Shown here: positions 32,101 through 43,460 of the stretch, piece after piece
Numbering within the stretch: position 1 is the first letter of the stretch
Layout of the letters: each line of letters opens with the position of its first letter
Source of the DNA: Phytophthora colocasiae
Taxonomy: Eukaryota; Oomycota; Peronosporomycetes; Peronosporales; Peronosporaceae
Reading direction: 5' to 3'
Assembly (NCBI GenBank): GCA_018806915.1
Contig: JAGKQI010000104.1
Location: 372,001-436,000, forward strand
Length of the DNA stretch: 64,000 nt
Notes under the pieces: generated by a model
Told to the model about the DNA's origin: nothing
The model's database searches: none
The model's input: the letters and a program-made list of their open reading frames with translations, nothing else
Program-made: the position numbers and the translations under genes

Positions 32101-32937
32101 CCAGAACGAGCTCCAGTAGATGACTCAGCTGCATAAAGCTGTATTTCTGATACGGAGAGTTCATCGGGCACTCGTTCCAATGCATGATCAGTTCGTTAGC
32201 CAGATCTGTGTATCCACGCTGTGCTGCAGCGTGCATGACTGTGTATCTGAATAGCAGACAACAATTAGCACTTGCTTACCAAGAGAATATCATCAAGCGT
32301 ACTGGTCTAAACCGTGTGGCTGTAGAAGATCCAGACCGTCATTTGCTTCGTTCTGCAGGATCCGAAGGATTTTAGGTAAGTTTGGCTCTGCAAGTCGAAG
32401 AACTCCACTCTCTGTTGTCATTGGACCGGGAACAAGAGGCCTGCACTTGCAGCACTCGTCGAAGAGTAGCTTACTCTGCAGAGCAAGGTACTGCTCGTCT
32501 CGATTCTCGAGTAATAGGTGCATCCGGTAGTATCTCCGCATTGCACGGTTGATCTTGGCTGCTGCCCAGCCCTCCGGACGTTCAGTGGCATTGCGAAATA
32601 GGAACCTTTTCAAGTAGTTCCCACCCTGCAAAAGGCGAGTCGGATTCTCCTTCTTCTTCTGCGTATCATGATGGGGATGAACATGTTGCACTCGAAGTGG
32701 CTCCTGTCTTAAATGAAGCCGTGGAGGTCGTCTCCGAACGTCTTCTAAGATCACTTGCTTATGTTGTTTCTTCTTTTTCGCTCTGGCATCCTACAAAAAG
32801 AGGTTAATACAGTTATCCACATGCACATTGCACCTAGTACGTACCTTTATATGTGCTCGGTAGGCATCTAGAACTTCATCACGCGTGGTCGGAGCACCTG
32901 GAGGCATCGCATAACGCCTCGCCGTATCGGACGCCAT
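29153..32937 (-). CDS. ankyrin-repeat TRP-like cation channel
   Basis: About 1017 aa in 13 exons: 32845-32937, 32303-32790, 31806-32246, 30750-31740, 30636-30691, 30487-30567, 30279-30429, 30092-30221, 29838-30022, 29696-29776, 29479-29643, 29346-29408 and 29153-29281; every junction keeps frame. Ankyrin repeats occupy residues about 195-370 (NTPLHYAAEGGHLTLSKLLL; GETPLHFAIA across a splice site). A long basic linker precedes the channel (residues about 690-980): voltage-sensor-like helices, a pore segment near NYFSAVTTTFNISLGSWDW, the last helix and LLNLLIAMMGNTYDKVWEDR, which closely resembles TRPV/polycystin S6 and TRP-box regions. Known: TRP channels pass Ca2+ and other cations in response to physical or chemical cues. 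Subfamily cannot be fixed. Confidence 0.87.
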
Positions 32938-32998
32938 TTTTGAAGTAGTGTTTTATACATATAAAACGTGTTTTTCAATAGAGTAGTGAGTGACGTCA
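32938..32998. promoter_or_regulatory. 61-bp divergent promoter region, TRP channel / DDX11
   Basis: Only 61 bp separate the two start codons. It contains TTTTATACATATAAAACG, a near-symmetrical TATA-like sequence. Bidirectional promoter by inference. Confidence 0.45.
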
Positions 32999-35780
32999 AT
33001 GGAAGCCATGGACGGCGCGTTCTTCTCGTTCCCGTACGACCCGTACGCGATTCAGCTGGACCTGATGCGTCAGATCTGGGAGACACTGGAGCAAGGACAT
33101 TGCGGCATCTTCGAGAGTCCCACAGGCACCGGCAAGTCCATCAGTTTGATCTGCGGGACGTTAACGTGGCTGACGCACCATACAGACGAGTTTGGACTGC
33201 TGCAAGGCGTTGCAAAAGGTGACGCAATAGCAACAGTAGCTACTGAGACCAAGAAGAGTGCAGAACCGAGCTGGCTGGACGATTTCGAGCAGAAGACAGC
33301 AGATCGCGAAGTTAAATTCCGCCAGCAGGTGGTGAAGGAGGCGCTGGCTGGCATCGAGAAGCTCCGACTGGAGCCTGAAGCTTCCACTAGGAAGCGTAAA
33401 ATGGGGATTGCTTATAATCATAACGAACGGAAGAGGTTGCACCCAACAGGACGAAGAGAGAGTAAACAAGATGAAGAAGAAGGAGAGGAACATTTGGTGG
33501 ATCCGTACGACAGTGATCGAGTGGCTCGCCGCAATAGCGAGAGTGACGACGAGAGTGGAGAAAAGTCAAGAGGACGTTATGGTGAGGAGAAGCCGGACTT
33601 TGGCGTCGCGAAGATCATTTACTGTAGTCGAACACACTCGCAGATCTCGCAGTTTGTCCGGGAGATACGCAAAACTGCGTTTGCGGAGCGCATCCGAGTT
33701 GTATCTCTGGGGTCTCGCAAGAATTTGTGTGTCAACCCGAAGGTGTCGAAGCTCAACTCAGATTTAAGAATGACGGACAAGTGTCTGGATATGATGCAGA
33801 GCAGCAAAACTAAGGACGGCAAGAAGGTCGGGAAATGTCCGTTTTACGAGAAAGAGCTGCTTGGTCACTATAAAGATTATGCCCTGGTGAGTGAGTCAGT
33901 GGCTTAGTGATGCGTATTTTTTGTTTTAATGCTATTTTACGTCGTTTATCTAGGCACATGTCCAAGATATCGAGGATCTGCACACTTTGGGCGAAGAAAT
34001 GTCTATTTGCTCGTACTACGGAGCTCGTGAGAGTATTCCACTTGCTCAGATTATCACGGTGCCGTACTCGATGCTGCTCAGCAAAGGTACGCGAGAAACT
34101 CTTGGGGTTGACTTGGAAAACAGTATTGTCATTTTCGATGAGGCACACAACATCATCGATGCTATCAGCAACACGTACAAGGTCGAGATCACCAGTAAGC
34201 AATTGGTGGTAGCACGAAGAACACTGTGGTCGTATTTTTCGAAGTACGAGAAAAGATTCAAGGGCAAGAACGCGTTCTACATCAAACAACTGCTGTCGAT
34301 TCTGGAATTGTTAACAAAGTTCCTCCGTCAGCTGAGCAAGACTACTGGGAAGACTGCAACAGAGGACGACGATGGCGCGCAGATGATGACTATTAACGAC
34401 TTCCTCTTCAATGCACGGATAGACCACTTCAACATGTTTAAGATCTTGGAATACCTGAGCGAAAGTGGTCTGGCCAAAAAGCTGATGGGATTTGTGGACT
34501 CGGCTCATAATGGTTCCGCTGCTCCTCTCGTTGCGTCTACTGATGACCTTGATGAAGGTTTTGAGAGTCGGCACATATCCCCACTGCGTACAGTTGAGGC
34601 GTTGCTCAAAGCACTGACCAGTGCAGGAGGAGATGGCCGAATCTTGGCACAACCGCGCAATGTACGTCACACTAGTACTGTGATTTTCACCAGTGCTAAT
34701 TGTTTTTCATCAGGCGATCAAGAATGTCGAGGGGCTGATTAGATTTATTTTGCTGAATCCCGTGATTCACTTCCAAGAAATAGTGAAAAGATCACGTAGT
34801 GTTATTCTCGCTGGAGGAACGATGCAGCCGGTACGTCGGAGACACGAGGAATTTGGTTTTATACTGTAGGCCGTGCTAACTGGGTCATTTCTAGGTATCC
34901 CAAGTGATTAACCAACTTTTTGCCTCGGTGCCAAAAGAAAACATCGACCTCTTCTCATGTGGGCACGTCATTCCACCGGAAAATCTGTTGGGCTTCAGTC
35001 TCGCGTCGGGTCCTTCCCAGAAACACCTCGAGTTTACCTATTCCCGACGAGATGACATGGAAGCGCTGGATGAACTGGGCAGGATCCTACTAAATCTTTC
35101 ACGTATCGTACCAGGGGGAATTGTGGTATTTTTCCCTTCGTACCGATTTGAAGAGAATGTGGTGCGCCGATGGGAAACTACAGCCCAGTACGAACAAATT
35201 CAAGCGAAGAAGACCATTTTCAGAGAGCCAAAGAAATCCGATGAGTTGGCAGAGGTTTTGATGCACTATTCGGCTGCATGTTCTCGAGGCAACCGGGACG
35301 GGAGTGGCGCCATGCTGCTGAGTGTCGTTGGCGGGAAAATGTCGGAAGGAATCAATTTCAGTGACGAGTTGGCGCGGTGCGTCGTGATGGTGGGGATGCC
35401 TTATCCGAACGCACGCGACGCCGAACTCGTCGAGAAAATGGCGTTCTTAGATAAGAGAAGCCCTGGATCTGGGCGGCAGTTCTACGAGAGTCTCTGCATG
35501 AAGGCGGTTAACCAGTCCATCGGTATGATCAGTCTTGGTCATTTTTCTTACTGGTGTTCCTAACATTATCTTTTCTTTACGTGAAGGGAGGTCAATTCGC
35601 CACCAGAAGGACTATTCCACCATTTTGCTCGTTGATCATCGATACTCAAGCCCAGCAGTTCGTATCCGCCTACCGGAGTGGATTCAGAAGCGTGTTCAAG
35701 CCCCGACATCGTTTGGGCAGGTTTATTCGCAGCTTGTTCAGTTCTTTAGGACGAAGGAGAACCAGTGTGCCAGCAATTAG
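32999..35780 (+). CDS. DDX11: DDX11/CHL1-type Fe-S DNA helicase
   Basis: XPD-family 5'-3' helicase of about 844 aa for sister-chromatid cohesion and genome stability. Five exons: 32999-33886, 33954-34661, 34714-34830, 34895-35522 and 35587-35780. Walker A is ESPTGTGKS near residue 40; an acidic/basic insert typical of DDX11 follows; motif Ia IYCSRTHSQISQFVREI; the Fe-S cluster cysteines are in NLCVNP, DKCLDM, GKCPFY and SICSYYGARE; the DEAH box is IVIFDEAHN near 357. C-terminal helicase motifs include ILAGGTMQPVSQV, LLSVVGGKMSEGINFSDELARCV and GRSIRHQKDYSTILLVDHRY. The start at 32999 was preferred over the in-frame GTG upstream. The FANCJ and RTEL1 paralogues have other inserts; DDX11 fits best. 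Confidence 0.92.
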
Positions 35781-35813
35781 ACGAAAGATTGGCATTCATC
35801 CTTTTTCGGTCCG

Positions 35814-37911
35814 TTAATTTGCTAGCTGCTTCTTGTATTCGGCATGAACAACCTGCTTCGCAATTCCAAGCACTCGTCCAGCGAGAGCTTCGTCGTCATA
35901 GGACCATTCCATGTGAACTTCCCACTCGGCAGACACTGAAACTCCTACTGTGCGTAGCTTCAGCCAACGGTCAATTTTTTCAATGGGAAGGCTGCGAATC
36001 CACTTGGTCAGACTGAGCTCCAATGCCTTTAGTAACTGATCCACATCCGCTTCTGGCTGCTGCTCACTTTCCTCCTCTTCATCTGCAGACTCGACTGCAG
36101 CGGATAAGAGAAAAGATAAGGCGGATGCAGGACGTGAGCTTTTCTTTTTTACGCGAGGAGACGGCTCGAACGGCTTTTTCCACGAGTATGAGAAGAAGAG
36201 CGAGTGTTTCTTCTTCTTTAATCGCCGTGCGCCGTTGCCACTCGACACCAGCATAAGCTTACGTTTAGGCTCGGCAATCAGCATGCCCTGCACATCTGAA
36301 GGGTTGTTGAACATTGCCTTGTGGATGCGTAGCGGAATGTCGCGTGAAGGTTCCAAAGGTGTACGCCCTGCAGGATTAATCCCCTTCACTACCGCGCTAG
36401 TGTCAACCGCTGGGTCCATCTTCAGTTGGTTCTGGATATGTGCCTTGACAAATTCGAGGTCGTCTGGAATCATGTAATCGAGAATAACCTGACGCGGCGC
36501 CACTCGTGAAACGAGTTGGACGATGCTCTTGGTGTCTACTTCGTCTCCACAAGGCTGATAGTGCACTCCACATTCAACATTCACACCTAGACGCTTGCTG
36601 ACGCGCTTACGCTCAGGATACGCGTAAAGCAAATAGTTGACGGTACCCGGTGTGCAGTACTCCGATAGTACAATAAGGTTCTTTGGGTCACTTGCAACCG
36701 CCTTAATCGCACGCAACGAATCACCTTGAGAAATATTCGCAGGCCCCGTGAACAAGACAAACGGCCCTGGTTGATTCAGCTTCTTCCAATCGAACGTTTG
36801 GAGGTCAGCAGCATTTGGATTCCTTTCACGTAATAGACTCTGAACAGCAGGTGTGCACGTTCGAGACAAGAGAGGCAGGAATCTACTCGGGTATTCCATT
36901 CCATCCGATAAGAAAATTGGGCACTTCGCATCCTTCCCAGCAGCGTCCTTCAGCTGTTGCCAATGATCCAGCAAAATTGTGATCAGCTCGTGGAAATATC
37001 CCAGTCGGTAAACCGGTATCACCACTTTGCCGCTGGAGCTGATGCAGTCCAGAATGACCTTCACGAGCTCCCTCTCCATCGCACTCTGAGTCTCCGATAC
37101 TGTCACAGCGAATGAACTGCAGGTAATTAACGCACTGGGTTCCAATCTCGGAATCTGTGCTGGCAACAGCACTCGTCCGCCCGTGAGATTAAAATCGTTG
37201 GCGAATAGTACTGTTGTGGATCCGATTTCCAAGTGGAAGGCACAGCCACCCGCCACATCTCCTGCGTGATAAGCAGTGACCTTCAGGTGCTCGTTAACTG
37301 TCACACAAGCTTTTAACGCGAGAGCCTTCACCTTCCTGAAACTTGGAGCAATATCCTGAACGTCGTACAAAGCCGGCAAACCACTCCCTCCGTCTTTCAC
37401 CTTCCCATGGCATCCAGTCCTGTAGAATCGTATATACGCCATCGTTCTTTTAATATAGCACTATATATCCCAGGAATTTGCTGCGCCCTTACCAATATTC
37501 TGTTAGGAGATGTGGTGCAATAGCTCGCGTTCCGTGTGTCATAAGGATAGCTGGGGGTTGTTTCTGGTTCGTGTCTTGCCCTGCGACGGCGGATGGAGCG
37601 ACCCACGACACACCACACTTCTCGGTTACATAGGGCAACATGTAGCAGGATCCAGGACGGTAATTCGGTACCAGGATAGCGTCCAGAGTGCCACCATCAC
37701 GCCGCATGAGGTCCTTGAGTTCGCGTCGGTATTGCGTCGTTTGCGCCTCAAAATCCTCAGTGTCAGCATCGTCCTGGGAGTAGAAGGACACATCTTTCGC
37801 CTCGCCGCAGCCAAACAGCACGCTGACTCCAGTAATCTCGTCGCGAAGGCAGTAGGAAGACCCGTTGCCGAGCCGCTCGACCGATAAGGTCATTTTGCCA
37901 AATACCGTCAT
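35814..37911 (-). CDS. INTS9: Integrator complex subunit 9 (beta-CASP/metallo-beta-lactamase-like)
   Basis: Pseudoenzyme partner of INTS11 in the snRNA 3'-end cleavage module, about 674 aa. Exons 37493-37911 and 35814-37419 with a 73-bp intron whose acceptor TTCTACAG restores frame. The N-terminal half is a metallo-beta-lactamase fold (ITGVSVLFGCGEA, DAILVPNYRPGSCYMLPYV, GDVAGGCAFHLEIGSTTVLFANDFN); the region FVLFTGPANISQGDSLRAI and LIVLSEYCTPGTVNYLLYA is beta-CASP. The HxHxDH zinc motif of INTS11/CPSF73 is absent, as expected for INTS9/CPSF100. A Lys/Ser-rich segment precedes the C-terminal domain that would pair with INTS11. Tail to tail with DDX11, 33 bp between stops. Confidence 0.85.
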
Positions 37912-37938
37912 AATTTACATAGAATAGTTTATAAAATT

Positions 37939-38031
37939 TGATGAATCTCATATTTGATAATCGTTTACCATAGTTTATTAAGTCTGATGTATCTCATATT
38001 TGATCGTTTACCATAGTTTATTAAGTCTGAT
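37939..38031. repeat. two-copy tandem repeat of 43-46 bp
   Basis: Unit 37939-37984 and unit 37985-38027 share ATCTCATATTTGAT and CGTTTACCATAGTTTATTAA and differ by a 3-bp gap and one base; a third copy begins. It sits 27 bp upstream of the INTS9 start and marks the edge of the transposon-rich part. Confidence 0.85.
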
Positions 38032-38084
38032 TTCATACGCATGGCAGGCTCTGACTCGTGACTTTTTGTGCTTATATCCAGCCC

Positions 38085-38460
38085 TTGCGCATCGTGCACG
38101 CGAGGCAGCGCCTTGCAAACACGTCACAAGCTGCTTCAATCGGTTGTCTGTATATACCCCAAGTTTTAGCACTGAGATCGCTCTGTGTGGAGTGTGGTGC
38201 CTTTGCGCGGATCCGCGCAAAATCAACTTATAGAGATGTCTCTATCATTTAATTAACGTATCTAAAGCGATGTATACAGTAGGATTTACCTATCCGTACT
38301 GTCGTACATGTATATCCGATTGCGCGGATCCGCGCAATCGCACCCCACTCCACGCAGAGCGACCTCAGTGCTAAAACTTGGTAGATATATAGAGAACCGG
38401 TTGAAGCAGCTTATGACGTGTTTGCAAGGCGCTGCCTCGCGTGCGAAGATGCACTGCTGT
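38085..38460. repeat. large imperfect inverted repeat at the end of a Crypton relic
   Basis: Arms of roughly 130-140 bp (about 38090-38221 and 38319-38455) are imperfect reverse complements around a 97-bp centre. Each arm contains, at its inner end, a perfect palindrome around GCGCGGATCCGCGC (38202-38221, 20 bp; 38317-38340, 24 bp). The right arm overlaps the last readable codons of the tyrosine recombinase, so the arms appear to include an inverted copy of that element's end. Confidence 0.8.
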
Positions 38461-39457
38461 ATAAGATGGGCATGCAGTCGACCCAGACGCGCAGTATGTT
38501 GCTGCGCCCTTTCGCATCGAATGTGTTCCGAGATCATCTGCATGTACTCCTCGTCTTTTTAGTTCTGCAGCAACCTGCTCGTCCACGAGCAAACGCTGTA
38601 AGCTCTTACGAAATCGTTCGTACTGATCAGACCCAGGAAACAAACGATTATCATCATCAAAAGTTGTTGTTGCTCAATACACCGCAAGCGCTAGAATAGG
38701 GCAAATCGTTGGTTGTAGTGGGTTTGCATATACATGTCGTGGATCTCGAGGCCGTTCACCACCCTGATCATTTTTCATGTGGGCAAAAAACACTCTCAAC
38801 GAATCACCGCGCCATTCGATATGGGAATAGCAGATGCCAAAAGCATTAGCTGAACGACACATTGGATTCCACGATATAATCAGATACACACGAGAAAAGA
38901 TTGCATCACTCCCAGAAAGTGCCATCAAGTGAGAGGAAATAAATTCAAAAAGCTCAAACGAGAGGGGATCCTTCTCTACTTTCACATTTCCAACACCACG
39001 AGCTTGGGTCACAGCAAGTTCACGCTTGATGCCTTAAAAAACTGCTTTAATTCATTCTCCGACCATAATCTCGGTACAAGTTGAAGAGACCGGCACGGTG
39101 TGTGTTGAGAGCAGAGTAGCTCAGCGTCGAGCCGTCCGCTTTCCACAGGGTTAGCAACCATGTCTGAAAAACCTCTGGGTCTAAGTTGTCAAAATGGAGC
39201 GGGGGCTCGTCGTTTTTCCGGGTTAGGAGAGGTTTAATGCGAGCTCGAAACTGCTTCTCTGAGAGTCCATTTACTGTTCCAAGCCGATTTGCAAACGCTG
39301 GTTGAATAAGCGGACTGTGGTTCTGAAGAACCCAGCAGATAAAGCGAGAATAGGAGTTCACGTAGGCAGCACGTGAACTTGGGCAGACTGTATTATCACG
39401 AATCTCCTCAGCTAGCTGCTTTAGCTCTGCAAGACGCTCAGCAGTAACACTCTCCAT
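38371..39457 (-). pseudogene. Crypton-type tyrosine recombinase, decayed
   Basis: Three frames on the minus strand make up one broken gene: 39047-39457 (N-terminal SAM-like part, from the ATG at 39457), 38674-39012 and 38371-38643. The last frame has LGTHSMRKGAATYCASGSTACPSYTAVHLR, the RKGAATY-type catalytic segment of Crypton recombinases, in which the Arg and the HS(I/M)RK box belong to the active site. Stop codons and frame changes near 39012-39047 and 38650-38680 disable it. The C-terminus with the nucleophilic Tyr is lost where the inverted repeat begins. Known: Cryptons are DNA transposons moved by a tyrosine recombinase, without long terminal inverted repeats. Confidence 0.78.
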
Positions 39458-40862
39458 TGTTCCGAGAAATCTTCACTGAACCAGTTATGATTAAACTCTA
39501 GTTTCTGCCAATGAAGTTGGAGTGGACAGTGTGTCCTGCAATTTCGGCAAAACGTAAGATTAAGGACTGTACAGGAATAATGCTGGTTTTTGTATGTCAA
39601 CATCCGGCGAATGATTTCGGTTTGGAAAATTCAGGACATTCTGTCCTGCACTAAGTGTGGAACACCAAGTGAGTGTCCTGCAAAATCTGGAGAATGCACG
39701 ATGGAATACGGGGATTGTCCATGGTTGTGAAAATCCACTTCCACGGAGAGCGGTTAGTGGTAGATCGTCACGGAGGAACTCGTCTAACTACTGGTCCAAT
39801 AATACGTAACTGGCACAACATATCTACGGCTCGAATATGCAATCCTTGACTCGCGAATGTTCCTATTCGTTGTCCTCTTGATTTCGGACTGGTACAAGAA
39901 ATTGTTTGGCAAATTGTCGGAGGAGCACGAGAAAAGAAAAAGGAGAAAAGAACAAGGAGAAGGAGAACAACGAGAAAGAGAAAAAGAATAAAGGTAAAAA
40001 CAAGAAGGAGAAAGAGGACAAGGAGAAGGAGGTGACGTTCAACGGGACACCCGTTGATGGGGTTCTGTACGAGACTCCACGAGCTAAAACTGCTGGGGCC
40101 TACCAAAAAAATACCAAGGTTTGTCTGGCGGACCCTTCTTCGTCATGAAGGTAGGCCGGTCAGACGATATCCCGAATCGCATAGCGATGCATAACTCGTT
40201 TCGAGGGGATTTTGCGGTGGGTGGGGCCAAGTTTCTTTCGGGTTGGAAACGATCGAAGACTCAAAGAAAGCCGAGCGACTGCTACATGCAAAGCTGACCC
40301 AACTCGGCTTTGCACGACCAATTGTAACACGGTTCCCAGCACGAACGACGGAGACTTTTGTCTTCAACACAAAATCTCTACAACTAGTTCATTACGCTCT
40401 GTGTGAGCTGCGCAGCGTGTTCCCGCTACCTGTCGAGTGTGTAACCGCGCTACTTACTGACAGTAAAGCCAATCCCTCCACGCAGTCGATGACTCAAGAG
40501 GATCCTCCTGCTCCTAAACGTCGTCGACTCAATCCACCTCTGCGTGGCTTTCAACCAGCGCCTGACTTGCCACCTCCAGCTCCTGAATTCCCACCTCCAG
40601 ATACTCCGTGTAACCTCGCTCCTCACGCTCCATAATGAGGCTCCCACCACTTCGCAGCATCTAACTTCCTCATATTGGCCACCAGTTCTCAACGTGAGTA
40701 GGTCCTGTCGTGGCGGTGAATTCGGTATACACGACGTACCGTTAGCTTACAGCACGATCACACTACCGTCGAAATCGTCTTCACTTGAATGCATTAGGGT
40801 CATTCACAAACGCAACGTGTATACCGAACGTGCTAAAGTTGCAACTAGCAGCTGTGGCATTG
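39458..40862. other. transposon-derived or low-complexity region
   Basis: Between the Crypton relic and the first Gypsy LTR. The string TGTCCTGCA recurs near 39531, 39641 and 39675. A short plus-strand frame near 39617 reads CTKCGTPSECPAKSGECTMEYGDCPWL in part, zinc-finger-like but isolated. A Lys/Glu-rich purine stretch lies at 39925-40030. One longer open frame follows (separate entry). Confidence 0.4.
40243..40635 (+). CDS. hypothetical Pro-rich ORF in repeat region
   Basis: A 130-codon frame: a helical first half (SKKAERLLHAKLTQLGFARP, residues 6-25) and a Pro-rich tail with KRRRLNPPLRGFQPAP and repeated PPPAPEFPPP-type strings. Not recognised. Its place between two mobile elements suggests a fragment of a transposon-borne gene or chance open frame. 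Low confidence that it is expressed. Confidence 0.25.
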   Translation: METIEDSKKAERLLHAKLTQLGFARPIVTRFPARTTETFVFNTKSLQLVHYALCELRSVFPLPVECVTALLTDSKANPSTQSMTQEDPPAPKRRRLNPPLRGFQPAPDLPPPAPEFPPPDTPCNLAPHAP

Positions 40863-41055
40863 TGTAGTGGCGGTTACGAGACCAAGCCTTTTCCTACTAC
40901 CTGGAACATCGCAGATGCGATGTTGAGCTGGCATGTAGGAGTTAGGGAACCACTGAAGCTCTACGGGTGGAGCTGATCAGTGAGGCAGAGTACAATTTAC
41001 CTACTTGAACTCAATAGACTGAGGGAATTACCAGGAAGCGCCGGCTTCCCTAACA
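40863..41055 (+). repeat. 5' LTR of Gypsy element 1
   Basis: Begins TGTAGTGGCGGTTACGAG and ends CCGGCTTCCCTAACA; similarity to the 3' copy continues about 14 bp further, so the true end may be near 41069. Confidence 0.8.
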
Positions 41056-41295
41056 GTTTCGCTCAGACCAACTACAAAGAATTCTTTAGTTGCGGTCTCG
41101 CGACTTGAAAGGAAAGACAAAAAAAGAAACCAAGATGGTGTCCTCATTAAGCAACGACGGGTTTTCGTGCCATGGCCACGATGGAGAACGACCTGGTGCT
41201 CAGCATGCTGATGTAGGATTGAAGCACGAAACGGATGACAAAGCGAAACGTCCCGTGTCCCACGGCCTATTTTTTCGTTCGTCCTGGCGCCGAAA

Positions 41296-42188
41296 GTGTC
41301 TTCAATCGCTCGTGACGAGTTAGTCGAGTGGCTAAAGCTTCGCAAAGAATATGAGGAGGCAGTCAAGGAGCGATGCAAGGACGGCAAAGAGAACATCAAG
41401 GCAGTAATGAAGAGCATCCGGAACTCGTTTACCAACGACTTACTGGAGACGCTGTGTGAGGTGAATTGGGGTGTCGCCAAGGACGATCTGACAGACGAAT
41501 TCCTACTTGAGCAGATACACGCTATCACTGACAGCTACCAAAACCAAGTACTACCGCCAGTGAATGAGCTATTTCAGACGGAGCTGTGGATGGATATGAG
41601 CAACACGGACATTATCTCGCGGGTGACCAACTGCTTTATGCTGTGCAACACTTTGATTAAGAAGTATGGAGTTTTTTCGATGAGGAAAAAGGCATGAAGA
41701 AGAAGTGTAAGCTGATCGTAAACTCGCTACCGGCCACTCTGAAAGAGAAAGTTAAGAATGAAAGCGACTATCGCTTCCCGGAAGCACAGAGCAACGTGAG
41801 GAAGTTGTACAAGCTAATTTGTCAACAGGCGTTGGAGGAAGCCATTGAACACCGAGCGCTGGCGAAGGAACGGAGTTCGACGCGTAAGCAGAAAAGTCAG
41901 GATAAGTCTCAGCCATTTCGGAAGAATAAGCGCATACACATCGGTGAGCAGAAGAAGTCTGACAAAGCGCAAAGGAAAGTCGAGCAGTCGCATGCTGAGA
42001 GCTCAGGCAAAAAACACACGAAAGAGCAATCAAGTTCTAAAGGAGCACCAAACACGGGCTGCTTTCACTGTGGAGGAGCTCACTACCTTAGTGGATGTCC
42101 AACAGCGACCAAGGAAGATCGAGAACGGCTCACAACCCCCACACAGAAGAAAAAAAGTGGGGAGCCTTCCGCAGGGAGGCATCGCTAA
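41296..42188 (+). pseudogene. Gypsy 1 gag-like frames
   Basis: Two overlapping frames, 41296-41697 and 41694-42188, overlap at ATGA and together resemble gag: a helical N-terminal part and a Lys-rich part ending in one zinc knuckle CFHCGGAHYLSGCP. The change of frame at 41694 is either a frameshift mutation or part of the element's expression mode; a mutation is favoured since other parts are also broken. Confidence 0.6.
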
Positions 42189-42218
42189 CCTAAGAAGACT
42201 TACAGAATGCCTGCCGAC

Positions 42219-43460
42219 ACAATCGCGCTCTATTGTGTTGGAAGACGCTTTCAAAGTGGATTTCTGCGCTGACAGTGGTGCGGACGGGTCTGGAATGAGT
42301 ATGATGGTGTATGAACGATTCGTGAAAAATGTCCGGAGGCAGAAAAAGCTGTGAGGTTGGAGGAACCACTCATGTGCAAAGGTGCTGACGGACAGCCAAT
42401 TGAAGTGAAAATGACTGTGAATTTGCGTCTCAAGTTGACTACGGTCGCAGGCACGGTTCGGATTGCTAAACCAGTTGAGTGTCTGGTCATTCCTGGTGAC
42501 TCCAGCGAGTTCCTACTTGGCAACGATGTATTGACGATGTTAGGTATTGATGTGTTGAGGCAATTGGACTTGCTAGTGGCTAATACAATACGAGATGAAC
42601 GAGATGATGAATTTGATGATGCGGATGAGCCGCAGATTGGTTCTAGCGCTGGATTAAGTGAAGAAGTTCTCGTTGAGGTGGGGAAAATGGTTGATCGAGC
42701 TGTGGAAAATGGATTCCCAAAGAAATTGATGCCTTCACTCCGTAGGATTGCGACTCGGTTTAATCTATGGAGGCTTCGACTAGGAGATGATCCGCCGGCC
42801 CGTGTACCGCCGATGAAGATACGCCTGAAGCCAGGAGCGAAACCTTACCGATGTAAGGCTCGGAAGTACCCGCCTGAGGTACGAAAGTTTCTCGACGAGT
42901 TCAACGACGATCTGGTCAAGTTGGGCTGGGTCTATGAGAACGCCGAAAGTCGGTGGGCTTGTCCAGCTCTTCCCGTGCGCAAGTCAGGAGGTGAATGTCG
43001 ACAGACGTCAGATTATAAGCCTGCCAACGCTGACATCGAAGCAATTGTCGGAGTGATGCCTAACTTGCAGGTCGATCTCGAAAATGTGGAAGGAGCTCGG
43101 TTTTTCGGTTTGTTTGATTTTATAAAAGGATATTGGCAGTTGGCGTTGGCTGAGGAGTGTCAGGAGTGGCTGTCATACATGACACACAGGAAAGTCTACA
43201 CGCCACGTCGCGTACCCCAAGGATGTACGGACGCAGCTTTGTTTTTTCAGTCAACAATCCAGAAATGCTTAGAGGAACTGCTTCACAAGCACTAGCTCGT
43301 GTGGATAGATGACTTGCTTCTGTATGCTCGAGATGCCAGAACCTACCTAGTGAAGCTCGAACGATTATTTGATTTTCTTGATTTCTTCGGATTTAAGCTT
43401 AGTCCGAAGAAGTCCTGCTTATTTGCACAAGAATTTCGGTGGTGTGGAAAAATAATTAAT
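42219..43460 (+). pseudogene. Gypsy 1 protease and reverse transcriptase
   Basis: A protease core (DFCADSGADGSGMS near 42260) is followed after a frame change at 42351 by LVIPGDSSEFLLGNDVL and the RT: KIRLKPGAKPYRCKARKYP, FGLFDFIKGYWQLAL and, after an in-frame TAG at 43293-43295, VWIDDLLLYA, the YxDD-box equivalent. The stop and frame changes mean no complete polyprotein is made. Confidence 0.75.

Noticed and set aside
37397..37618. Separate small minus-strand gene between the INTS9 exons
   Set aside because: It is explained by the 73-bp INTS9 intron; joining at 37419/37493 restores one frame, while the frame through the intron ends quickly.
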